Of a stretch of DNA of 64,000 bases, positions 20,207-27,631 are shown piece after piece. The translations under genes and the position numbers were made by a program. The DNA is taken from NCBI RefSeq assembly GCF_902859735.1, contig NZ_CADIJY010000013.1, forward strand, positions 1-64,000, written 5' to 3'. A model generated the notes under the pieces. The model did no database searches, was not told where the DNA came from, and saw only the letters and a program-made list of their open reading frames with translations. Each line of letters opens with the position of its first letter. The first letter of the stretch is position 1. The stretch comes from Achromobacter aegrifaciens (GTDB lineage Bacteria; Pseudomonadota; Gammaproteobacteria; Burkholderiales; Burkholderiaceae_B).

Positions 20207-20986
20207 ATGTCTTACGCCGATCTCAGCCAGGCACGGCTGTACTACGTCATCGATGGCCCCGCCGACGCGCCGGTGCTCGTGCTCTCCAACTCGCTGGGCA
20301 CCTGCTCCGACATGTGGGCCCGCCAGATTCCCGAACTGAGCAAGCACTTCCGCGTGCTGCGCTACGACACCCGCGGCCACGGCAAGTCGTCGATCCCCGA
20401 GGGCGAATACAGCTTCGAGCAGCTGGGCAACGACGTCGCCGAACTGCTGGCGCACCTGAACATCAAGCGCGCGCACTTCTGCGGCCTGTCGATGGGCGGC
20501 CCCACCGGCCTGTGGCTGGCGCTGGCGCGTCCCGAACTGCTGGACAAGCTGATCCTCTGCAACACCGCCGCGCGCATCGGCTCGGCCGAAGGCTGGAGCG
20601 CCCGCATCGCCGCGGTCGCCGAACAGACCCTGGAAAAGATGGCGCCCACGCTGGTCGAACGCTGGCTTACCGACAGCTACCGCGCGGCCGAGCCTGGCCT
20701 GACCCAGGTGCTGATCGACATGCTGCGACGCACGGCGGACGCTGGCTACTCGGGCAACTGCGCCGCGCTGCGCGACGCCGACTTCCGCGAACAAGTGGCC
20801 TCGATCAAGGCGCCCACGCTGGTCATCAGCAGCACGCACGACCTGGCCGCCACCCCGGCCCAGGGCCGTGAACTGGCTGAGGCCATCCCCGGCGCGCGCT
20901 ACTTCGAAATGAACACCTCCCATATCTCGAACTGGGAGCAACCCGAAGTCTTCACCCGCACGGTCGTCGACTTCCTGAAGGGGTAA
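20207..20986 (+). CDS. pcaD: 3-oxoadipate enol-lactonase
   Basis: PcaD hydrolyses 3-oxoadipate enol-lactone to 3-oxoadipate. The 259-residue alpha/beta hydrolase has the nucleophile elbow CGLSMGG near Ser95, the LRYDTRGHGKSS block near residue 50, SNSLGT as oxyanion-hole region and a C-terminal catalytic His in NTSHISNWEQPE. Between catC and pcaIJ functions its assignment is well supported. The next gene, a cyclase-family hydrolase, starts 5 bp after its stop. Confidence 0.93.
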   Translation: MSYADLSQARLYYVIDGPADAPVLVLSNSLGTCSDMWARQIPELSKHFRVLRYDTRGHGKSSIPEGEYSFEQLGNDVAELLAHLNIKRAHFCGLSMGGPTGLWLALARPELLDKLILCNTAARIGSAEGWSARIAAVAEQTLEKMAPTLVERWLTDSYRAAEPGLTQVLIDMLRRTADAGYSGNCAALRDADFREQVASIKAPTLVISSTHDLAATPAQGRELAEAIPGARYFEMNTSHISNWEQPEVFTRTVVDFLKG

Positions 20987-20991
20987 GCGGC

Positions 20992-22032
20992 ATGCAGCGC
21001 TGGAAAAACCGGCCCGAAGGCTCCAACTGGGGCGACTTCGGGCACGACGACCAACTCGGCCGCCTGAACCTCATTACCGAAGAACAAGTCCTGAAAGGCG
21101 CGCGTGAAATCCGCGCCGGCAAGACCTTCTGCCTGTCGCTGCCGCTGGACCTGCCCGGCGGCAACGTGCTCAACCCGCGCCGTCATCCGCCGCAACTGAG
21201 CCCCACGCGCCTGGCGGACACGCCCTACCTGAACTTCCCGCTGCGCAACGTCAACCCGGACGCGGTGGACGTGCTGAGCGATGACCAGGTGCTGCTGTCG
21301 ATGCAGTATTCGACGCAATGGGACGCGCTGGCCCACGTGGGCGCCTTGTTCGACGCCGACGGCGACGGCAAGCCCGAACTGCGCTACTACAACGGCTACC
21401 AGGCCGGCGTGGACGTCGTCGGCCCGGCCGACGGCGACCATACCGGCTGCGGCTGCAACAGCGGCGGCCCGTCGGCGGCGCTGAAGCTGGGCGTGGAAAA
21501 CCTGGCGCAGAAGGGCATGCAGGGCCGCGGCGTGCTGGTGGACCTGTTGCGCCACTATGGCCCCGGCCGCACACTGATCGGCCATGCCGAACTGATGCAT
21601 GTACTGAAGACGGACGGCATCAGCGTCGAAACCGGCGACATGCTGGTGCTGCGCACCGGCTACGCCGAAGCGGTGGTCGCCATGAACGGCACGCCCGACG
21701 CCGAGACGCTGCACACCTACGGCGCCGCGCTGGACGGCACCGACCAGGCGCTGCTGCAATGGATCACGGACAGCGGCATCGCCGCCATCTGCGCCGACAA
21801 CTACGCCGTGGAAGCCTACCCCGCGCGCGAGAAGACCGGCCCGCGCGCCATGCTGCCGCTGCACCACCATTGCCTGTTCAAGCTGGGACTGCCGCTGGCG
21901 GAACTCTGGTACCTGAAGGACCTGGCGGACTGGCTGCACGCCAACGGCCGGCACCACTTCATGCTGACCGCCCCGCCCCTGCGCCTGCCGCATGCAATCG
22001 GATCGCCGGTCACGCCGATCGCAACGGTGTAA
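20992..22032 (+). CDS. Cyclase-family (kynurenine-formamidase-like) metal hydrolase
   Basis: The 346-residue protein belongs to the cyclase family PF04199, metal-dependent hydrolases that include KynB-type formamidases, isatin hydrolase and polyketide cyclases. It has the large-subfamily motif STQWDALAHVG near residue 105 in place of the classical HxGTHxDxPxH, plus GRGVLVDLLRH, GDMLVLRTGYAE and PLHHHCLFKLGLPLAELWYL. It ends the pca operon, 5 bp after pcaD, and is followed by a strong terminator. Its place among lactone-handling enzymes suggests a second lactone or amide hydrolase; the substrate is unknown. Confidence 0.87.
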   Translation: MQRWKNRPEGSNWGDFGHDDQLGRLNLITEEQVLKGAREIRAGKTFCLSLPLDLPGGNVLNPRRHPPQLSPTRLADTPYLNFPLRNVNPDAVDVLSDDQVLLSMQYSTQWDALAHVGALFDADGDGKPELRYYNGYQAGVDVVGPADGDHTGCGCNSGGPSAALKLGVENLAQKGMQGRGVLVDLLRHYGPGRTLIGHAELMHVLKTDGISVETGDMLVLRTGYAEAVVAMNGTPDAETLHTYGAALDGTDQALLQWITDSGIAAICADNYAVEAYPAREKTGPRAMLPLHHHCLFKLGLPLAELWYLKDLADWLHANGRHHFMLTAPPLRLPHAIGSPVTPIATV

Positions 22033-22063
22033 TCGCCAGCAACCCGGCGCCATCGCGCAAATG

Positions 22064-22095
22064 AAAAGAGCTCCAGACCTGGAGCTCTTTTTTTT
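22064..22095. terminator. Bidirectional terminator between the pca operon and ubiX
   Basis: An AAAAGAGCTCCAG/CTGGAGCTCTTTT hairpin (22064-22092) ends in eight T on the plus strand and has four A upstream, so it can work for both the cyclase gene and the convergent ubiX gene. Confidence 0.9.
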
Positions 22096-22108
22096 GATGC
22101 GGCGATCG

Positions 22109-22672
22109 CTACTTCATGCCTTCCCAATGCGGTCCGGGCACGATGATGTCGAACAGCTCCAGCACCCGCGCCACGGTATGGTCCACCATCTCTTCGATGG
22201 AGGCGGGCCGGTGGTAAAACGCGGGCAGCGGCGGAAACACGATGCCGCCCATTTCGGTGACGGCAGTCATGTTGCGCAGGTGCGCCAGGTTGAAGGGCGT
22301 CTCGCGCACCATCATCACCAGGCGCCGGCGCTCCTTGAGGGTCACGTCGGCGGCGCGGGTAATCAGGTTATCCGACAGGCCGTGGGCCACGGCCGCCAGC
22401 GTGCGCATGGAGCACGGCACGATGACCATGCCGGCCGTCTGGAACGCGCCGCTGGCTAGCGTAGCGCCCACGTCGCGCACGCTGTGCACGTGGTCGGCCA
22501 GGGCATAGACATCATGGCGGCTGACGTCCAGCTCGTGCTTGATGTTCAGCACGCCGGAGGCCGACACCACCAGATGCGTTTCGACATCGTCCACGCCGCG
22601 CAATGCCTGCAGCATGCGCACGGCGTACAGGGAGCCCGTGGCGCCCGTGATGCCGATGACCAGTCGCCGCAT
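22109..22672 (-). CDS. ubiX: Flavin prenyltransferase UbiX
   Basis: UbiX adds a dimethylallyl group to FMN to make the prenyl-FMN cofactor of UbiD-type decarboxylases, needed in ubiquinone synthesis. The 187-residue protein shows the flavoprotein start RLVIGITGATGSLYAVRML, the VPCSMRTLAAVAHG block and the C-terminal LVMMVRETPFNLAHLRNM, all diagnostic. It lies 7 bp downstream of the glutaredoxin gene on the same strand, last in a housekeeping string. Confidence 0.95.
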   Translation of the reverse strand: MRRLVIGITGATGSLYAVRMLQALRGVDDVETHLVVSASGVLNIKHELDVSRHDVYALADHVHSVRDVGATLASGAFQTAGMVIVPCSMRTLAAVAHGLSDNLITRAADVTLKERRRLVMMVRETPFNLAHLRNMTAVTEMGGIVFPPLPAFYHRPASIEEMVDHTVARVLELFDIIVPGPHWEGMK

Positions 22673-22679
22673 GGGCTGA

Positions 22680-23006
22680 TCAGGCCGTTGCGCCGGACTG
22701 GTCCAGCAGCGTCTTCAGTTCGCCGGATTCGTTCATCTCGTTCATGATGTCCGAGCCGCCGATGAATTCGCCGGCCACGTACAGCTGCGGAATGGTGGGC
22801 CAGTTGGAGAATTCCTTGATGCCCTGGCGGACTTCGTCGTCCTCCAGCACATTGACGGTGACCAGCTTCTTCACGCCACAGCCCTTCAGGATCTGAATGG
22901 CCTTGCCGGAAAAGCCGCATTGCGGGAACTGGGCGGTGCCCTTCATGAACAGCACGACGGGGTGCTGGGTCACGGTTTCGCGGATGAATTCTTGAACGTC
23001 GCTCAT
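22680..23006 (-). CDS. grxD: Monothiol glutaredoxin Grx4
   Basis: Grx4 binds and transfers [2Fe-2S] clusters together with BolA-type partners. The 108-residue protein starts at [12 protein letters not shown] (ATG at 23006; a longer frame upstream lacks family similarity). It carries the single-cysteine active site CGFS in [13 protein letters not shown], followed by [21 protein letters not shown]. It is downstream of prmC and upstream of ubiX. Confidence 0.96.
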   Translation of the reverse strand: MSDVQEFIRETVTQHPVVLFMKGTAQFPQCGFSGKAIQILKGCGVKKLVTVNVLEDDEVRQGIKEFSNWPTIPQLYVAGEFIGGSDIMNEMNESGELKTLLDQSGATA

Positions 23007-23100
23007 GGTGGTCTCTTGGACAGGCATAACGGAATACGCCAATTATAGGTACAGCGGGAAAATTCGCCCGGATACCCCGGGCGTCCCGCCGGGAATGCGG

Positions 23101-23925
23101 TCAGGCGGGCAGCCGGCCGCCGGAAATACGCTCGATGCCGGCCAGGTCCTGGCGGCTGTGCACGTCCTGGAATCCGGCCGCGGCCAGCAGGCCCCGCACG
23201 GCTTGTGCCTGGTCCCAGCCATGCTCCATCCACAGGGATCCCCCCCGTTTCAGGTGACGGCCGGCGCCCTGGACGATGCGGGCCAGGTCTTCCAGACCGC
23301 CCGCGCCGTCGGTCAGCGCCCCGCGCGGCTCGAAGCGCACGTCGCCCTGGTCCAGGTGCGGGTCGTCGCAGGCCACATAGGGCGGATTGGACACGATCAG
23401 GTCGAAGCCCTCGCCGGCTGGCACGGCCTCGTACCAGCTGCCTTCGACCAGGCGCACGGATGCGGCCAGGTCCCAGGCGTTGCCGGCGGCGACCGCCAGC
23501 GCGGCGGAGCTGACGTCGGACGCCATCACCCGGGCGTCGCGGCGCGCCAGCGCAATCGAAATGGCGATCGCGCCGCTGCCTGTGCCCAGGTCCAGCACCG
23601 CGGGCGCGGCCAGGCCGGCCAGGCATTCCAGCGCGGTCTCCACCAGCACCTCGGTGTCCGGGCGCGGAATCAGCACGTCCGGGGTCACGCGGAAGCGGTG
23701 ACCCATGAATTCGCGGTGGCCCAGCAGATAGGCCATGGGTTCCCCGGCCAGGCGCCGCTGGGCCAGGGCCTCGTAGGCCGCGGCCGTTTCAGGCAGCAAG
23801 GGGTCGGTATCGTGCGCCAGCAGCCAGGCGCGCGGCTTGGCCAGCACGTGCTCCAGCAGCATGCGCACCTCCAGGCGGGGCAGGCGCGTGTCGAGCAGCA
23901 GGCTTTTCAGCTGGGGCGGCGTCAT
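23101..23925 (-). CDS. prmC: Peptide chain release factor N5-glutamine methyltransferase PrmC
   Basis: PrmC methylates the glutamine of the GGQ motif in release factors 1 and 2, using S-adenosylmethionine. The 274-residue protein has an N-terminal helical domain (EPMAYLLGHREFMGHRF), the SAM-binding motif DLGTGSGAIAI near residue 117 and the catalytic NPPY motif near residue 184. It lies 8 bp after prfA, so the factor and its modifying enzyme are co-expressed. Confidence 0.96.
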   Translation of the reverse strand: MTPPQLKSLLLDTRLPRLEVRMLLEHVLAKPRAWLLAHDTDPLLPETAAAYEALAQRRLAGEPMAYLLGHREFMGHRFRVTPDVLIPRPDTEVLVETALECLAGLAAPAVLDLGTGSGAIAISIALARRDARVMASDVSSAALAVAAGNAWDLAASVRLVEGSWYEAVPAGEGFDLIVSNPPYVACDDPHLDQGDVRFEPRGALTDGAGGLEDLARIVQGAGRHLKRGGSLWMEHGWDQAQAVRGLLAAAGFQDVHSRQDLAGIERISGGRLPA

Positions 23926-23933
23926 GGCCGGGC

Positions 23934-25016
23934 TCAGATGTCGTCGCCCAGGGCCGCCAGCTGCTCGGCCTGGTGTTCGGAGATCAAGGCGCCGGTCAGC
24001 TCTTCCAGATCGCCTTCCATGATCTGCTGCAGCTTGTACAGCGTCAGGTTGATGCGGTGGTCGGTCACGCGGCCCTGCGGGAAGTTGTAGGTGCGGATGC
24101 GCTCGGAGCGATCGCCCGAACCGATCAGGCTCTTGCGCTCGGCGGCTTCCTTGCTCTGCCGTTCGCGGGTTTCCTTGTCCTTCAGGCGCGCGGCCAACAC
24201 CTGCATGGCCTTGTCCTTGTTGCGATGCTGGGACCGGTCATCCTGGCATTCCACCACCAGCCCCGTCGGCAAGTGGGTAATGCGCACCGCCGAATCGGTC
24301 TTGTTGATGTGCTGGCCGCCCGCGCCGCTGGCGCGGAAGGTGTCGATGCGCAGGTCGCTGGGGTTTATGACGATTTCCGACATCTCGTCCGCTTCAGCCA
24401 TGATGGCCACCGTGCAGGCGGAGGTGTGGATGCGGCCCTGCGCCTCGGTGGCAGGCACGCGCTGCACGCGGTGCGCGCCGGACTCGAATTTCAGGCGGCC
24501 ATAGGCGCCATCGCCGTCGATGCGTGCGATCACTTCCTTGTAGCCGCCCAGCTCGGATGCGCTTTCGGACATCAGTTCCACGCGCCAGCCGCGCTGTTCC
24601 GCGTAGCGCGTATACATGCGCAGCAGGTCGCCCGAGAACAGCGCGCTTTCATCGCCGCCCGTGCCGGCGCGAATTTCCAGGAACACGCTGCGCCCGTCGT
24701 TGGGGTCGCGCGGCAGCAGCAGCAACTGCAATGCGCCTTCCAGTTCCTCGAGCTTGACGCGGCCGGACTTGATCTCGTCCTCGGCCATGGATTTCAGGTC
24801 CGGGTCGGACAGCATTTCTTGCGCCGCGGCCAGATCATCCTCGGTGCGGGCAAAGGCGGTGAAAGCTTCGACCACGGGTTCCAGTTCAGCGCGTTCACGC
24901 GAGAGCTTGCGGAAACGGTCCATGTCGGACGCGGTTTCCGGTTCGGCGAGCAGCGCGTCGACCTCGATCAGGCGGTGACACAGGTGCTCCAGCCGGCTGC
25001 GCATGGAAGATTTCAT
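23934..25016 (-). CDS. prfA: Peptide chain release factor 1
   Basis: RF1 reads UAA and UAG and triggers peptide release. Starting at ATG 25016 ([12 protein letters not shown]) the protein is 360 residues, exactly the usual RF1 length; the open frame extends further upstream but without family similarity. The GGQ catalytic loop ([18 protein letters not shown]) and the tripeptide anticodon region near [11 protein letters not shown] are present. It follows hemA on the same strand, the common hemA-prfA-prmC order. Confidence 0.97.
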   Translation of the reverse strand: MKSSMRSRLEHLCHRLIEVDALLAEPETASDMDRFRKLSRERAELEPVVEAFTAFARTEDDLAAAQEMLSDPDLKSMAEDEIKSGRVKLEELEGALQLLLLPRDPNDGRSVFLEIRAGTGGDESALFSGDLLRMYTRYAEQRGWRVELMSESASELGGYKEVIARIDGDGAYGRLKFESGAHRVQRVPATEAQGRIHTSACTVAIMAEADEMSEIVINPSDLRIDTFRASGAGGQHINKTDSAVRITHLPTGLVVECQDDRSQHRNKDKAMQVLAARLKDKETRERQSKEAAERKSLIGSGDRSERIRTYNFPQGRVTDHRINLTLYKLQQIMEGDLEELTGALISEHQAEQLAALGDDI

Positions 25017-25106
25017 GGGGAATGACCAAAAAGAAAAGCGGGAAAGCGGATAGCGGGCGCCCAAAAGACGAACGCCCGCCAGGAGGCGGGACGTGGGGCA
25101 GAGTCG

Positions 25107-26381
25107 CTAACGGCGGGAGTCGCGGCCGGGGAACAGGCGCGGCATCCAGGCAAGCAATTGCTTGCGGTCGTCGCCTTCGCTGCGGTTCAGGGCCGCCAGC
25201 GGGCCGTGCAGGTACTTTTGAGTCAGGCCGTGGGCCAGTTGTTCCAGCACGGCTTCCGGCGATTCGCCCCGCGCCAGCAGGCGGCGGGCCCGTTCCAGCT
25301 CGGCGCTGCGCACGTCCTCGGCGGCCTGGTGCAGGTCGCGGATGACGGGCACCACTTCGCGGGACTGCATCCAGTGCATGAAGCCCTGGACGCGGGTTTC
25401 GATGATGGCTTCGGCCTGCACCACGGCCGCGCGGCGCGCGTCCGTGCCGGTCTGCACCAGCCGGCCCAGGTCGTCCACCGAATACAGATAGACGTCGTCC
25501 AGGCGGCCGACCTCGGGTTCGATGTCGCGCGGCACGGCCAGGTCGATCATGACCATGGGGCGGTGGCGGCGCAGGCGCGTGGCCCGTTCCACCATCCCCA
25601 AACCGAGGATGGGCAGGGAGCTTGCCGTACAGGAAACGATGACGTCGAACTCGGACAGACGGTCGGTCAGGTCCGACAGCTTCATGGTGCTGGCGGCAAA
25701 GCGGTTGGCCAGGACCTCGGCGCGTTCGGCCGTGCGGTTGGCCACCACCATGCTGCGCGGACGCTGCGCGGCGAAGTGCGTGGCGCACAATTCGATCATT
25801 TCGCCCGCGCCGATGAACAGCGTGCGGGCCTGGTCCAGATTGCCGAACACGCGTTCGGCCAGGCGCACCGCGGCGGCGGCCATGGACACCGACTGCGCGC
25901 CGATGGCGGTCTGCGACCGGACTTCCTTGGCCACCGAGAAGGTGCGCTGGAACATCTGGTGCAGCAAGGTGCCCAGCGAGCCGGCTTCGCCGGCCGCGCG
26001 CACGGCGTCCTTCATCTGGCCCACGATCTGGGTTTCGCCCAGCACCATGGAATCCAGGCCGCTGGCCACGCGGAAAGCGTGGCGCACGGCGTCGTCCTGA
26101 TGATGGCGGTATAGATGCGGGCGCAGCGTGCCGGCGTCCAGGCGGTTGTAATCAGCCAGCCAGGCGGGCAATTGATCGGCCACGTGGCCGTCGGCGGCGC
26201 AATAGATTTCGGTGCGGTTACAGGTGGACAGGATGGCGGCTTCGCGGACCGAGCCGCCGAATGCCGAGCGCAGGCCTTCCAGCGCGGGCTTCACCAGATC
26301 GACGGGCATGGAAACACGCTCGCGGACCGAAACCGGCGCGGACGTGTGATTCAGACCGAAGGCAAGGACAGCTACCGACAT
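25107..26381 (-). CDS. hemA: Glutamyl-tRNA reductase
   Basis: HemA reduces glutamyl-tRNA to glutamate-1-semialdehyde, the first committed step of tetrapyrrole synthesis by the C5 route. The 424-residue protein shows [13 protein letters not shown] near the N terminus, the catalytic cysteine in [10 protein letters not shown] near residue 50, [13 protein letters not shown] near residue 110 and the NADPH site [13 protein letters not shown]. It is the first gene of the hemA-prfA-prmC-grxD-ubiX string. A candidate promoter lies about 110 bp upstream. Confidence 0.97.
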   Translation of the reverse strand: MSVAVLAFGLNHTSAPVSVRERVSMPVDLVKPALEGLRSAFGGSVREAAILSTCNRTEIYCAADGHVADQLPAWLADYNRLDAGTLRPHLYRHHQDDAVRHAFRVASGLDSMVLGETQIVGQMKDAVRAAGEAGSLGTLLHQMFQRTFSVAKEVRSQTAIGAQSVSMAAAAVRLAERVFGNLDQARTLFIGAGEMIELCATHFAAQRPRSMVVANRTAERAEVLANRFAASTMKLSDLTDRLSEFDVIVSCTASSLPILGLGMVERATRLRRHRPMVMIDLAVPRDIEPEVGRLDDVYLYSVDDLGRLVQTGTDARRAAVVQAEAIIETRVQGFMHWMQSREVVPVIRDLHQAAEDVRSAELERARRLLARGESPEAVLEQLAHGLTQKYLHGPLAALNRSEGDDRKQLLAWMPRLFPGRDSRR

Positions 26382-26488
26382 GTGGGAAGGATGGCCGGGC
26401 CATCCGCGCGTAAGCGTTAAGTACTGCCACTAAGAACGAGGCGCCGCACCGGGATATTCAAACCTGGAGCAGCGTCAGACCGCTAATC

Positions 26489-26508
26489 ATTATACCCCTG
26501 CGGGGTAT
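26489..26508 (-). promoter_or_regulatory. Candidate hemA promoter -10 with overlapping inverted repeat
   Basis: On the minus strand a perfect TATAAT (26489-26494) overlaps a 7-bp inverted repeat, ATACCCC-GCA-GGGGTAT (26492-26508), about 110 bp upstream of the hemA start. The repeat falls in the spacer just upstream of the -10. I could not find a convincing -35. The rest of 26382-26680 holds nothing else I can support apart from the tRNA promoter. Confidence 0.4.
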
Positions 26509-26656
26509 CCCCAGGCCATTTCACCCCCGGGGCGCGACCCTGGGTCGCACCTTTCGTGCCGTCTGACCAACAGTCAGCCCATGATTCATGCGGCGGCCCG
26601 GCCGGGAAACGACATATCTCAGGATTTTCTCCTCCGACTGGCGCAAGCCTCAAAAA

Positions 26657-26680
26657 TTGTGTATAGTTGCGGACTTCGTT
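26657..26680 (+). promoter_or_regulatory. tRNA-Phe promoter element, copy 1
   Basis: ATTGTGTATAGT followed by GCGGACTT directly precedes the tRNA gene. The same string (one base different in the first 20) precedes the second tRNA-Phe at 30139-30158. TATAGT (26662-26667) is a good -10 candidate, placing transcription start a few bases before the tRNA. Confidence 0.6.
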
Positions 26681-26756
26681 GGCCTGGTAGCTCAGTCGGT
26701 AGAGCAGAGGATTGAAAATCCTTGTGTCGGTGGTTCGATTCCGCCCCAGGCCACCA
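26681..26756 (+). tRNA. tRNA-Phe (GAA), copy 1
   Basis: The 76-base gene folds as a cloverleaf: acceptor stem GGCCTGG/CCAGGCC, D-arm with AGCTCAGTCGGTAGAGC, anticodon loop TTGAAAA with GAA at 26714-26716, T-arm GGTTCGATTCC, discriminator A and an encoded CCA. It is identical to the copy at 30166-30241. Confidence 0.97.
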
Positions 26757-27414
26757 AAAGATTCAAGCACTTAGCCCCGCGAAAGCGGGGCTTTTTGCTT
26801 TGGTCTGTCGCGACGGCCAGTTCTGCGCCCAGTTCCCCACGTCCATCGATGATGTTCAACACATCTTCCAGGTCATGGCTGTTCATGAAGTCGCCGCCCC
26901 CTCGGCTGGCGAAAGCTCCAAGTTTGGTGACAAGCTCACGCTCGCGGGCGCGCCCGGTGCGCAAGGCATCCAACAACGCGAGCAGGCGGTGCAGCGCCGG
27001 GTCCGATAGAGCAGCCTGCGGTGTTGTGCGGTAGAGCGGCGAAAGCGTGGGCCCTTTTGATGAGCCCGTGGGGTATGCCCAGACGGGCGCCTCTCCTGGA
27101 GCTGCCGTCAATTGGCTGGCCAGGGGGTCGCTGCCGACAGCTATCGGGACGCCACTCTTGACCGGGCCCAGTGTGGCCGGCCAGACGTAGCGCACGCCGT
27201 ACACGACAAACTCTAGAAGGTTGGCACGTACCGGTGACCATTGGCCGCGTGCCGGCGCCACCGCCAAGCCCGAAGCCACGGAACGCTTCACGCTCGCATG
27301 GGTTTCCGAAGCGCTCATGGACAGCGCTGCGCCCAGCGCGGCATAAGTCCAGCGCTGCGGCGGATGGGCGGCCACCTTTAGCAATACCAGCAGGTCTTGG
27401 GGTTTTAGTTCCAT
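26692..27414 (-). pseudogene. Degraded winged-helix regulator fused to a nucleotidyltransferase-like tail
   Basis: The open frame of 240 codons begins MELKPQDLLVLLKVAAH, a winged helix-turn-helix start (TYAALGAALSMSASETHASVKR), and runs to SPLYRTTPQAALSDPALHRLLALLDALR, which resembles the full length of regulators I know from two-gene modules. From about residue 162 it changes to TKLGAFASRGGGDF..SHDLEDVLNIIDGR, a pattern I associate with the partner nucleotidyltransferase-like protein. It then reads antisense through the tRNA terminator and stops inside tRNA-Phe. I infer a deletion that fused the two genes and lost most of the second. A perfect palindrome lies 5 bp before its start codon. A genuine short fusion protein cannot be excluded. 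Confidence 0.55.
26773..26796 (+). terminator. Terminator of tRNA-Phe copy 1
   Basis: An AGCCCCGC stem with GCGGGGCT, closed by a GAAA tetraloop and followed by five T (26792-26796), 17 bases after the CCA end. Confidence 0.9.
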
Positions 27415-27419
27415 CTCAG

Positions 27420-27455
27420 GGTGATATTCGCTATTCGCGAATAGCGAATATCACC
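27420..27455. promoter_or_regulatory. Perfect 36-bp palindrome (putative autoregulatory operator)
   Basis: Each 18-base arm reads GGTGATATTCGCTATTCG towards the centre, so the arm itself contains TATTCG twice. The palindrome ends 5 bp upstream of the start codon of the regulator remnant at 27414. Its position and symmetry fit an operator bound by that winged-helix protein; it would also form a strong hairpin in RNA. The AT-rich arms stand out from the surrounding GC-rich DNA. Confidence 0.8.
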
Positions 27456-27500
27456 GACGAGACAGTTTTTGTGCGAGTGTCCTACCTTCTATCCGAGGCC

Positions 27501-27534
27501 AAAAAAAGCCCAGCCCTTATGGGCTGGGCTTTTT
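27501..27534. terminator. Orphan bidirectional terminator
   Basis: A 14-bp stem (27503-27516 with 27521-27534) and a TTAT loop, flanked by A7 and T5, can stop transcription from either side. No gene ends here: the remnant on the left points away and the MscS gene starts at 27632. Its 3' part, GGGCTTTTTGCTTT, is the same as in both tRNA-Phe terminators. Confidence 0.85.
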
Positions 27535-27631
27535 GCTTTCCGGACGGCCCTTTCCCTCAAGCGCGCTTCCGCGATATCGTAAGACGCCATTTTTTTTGTA
27601 GCCCGCCGCATCCATCCACCGGAGCCGCGAC

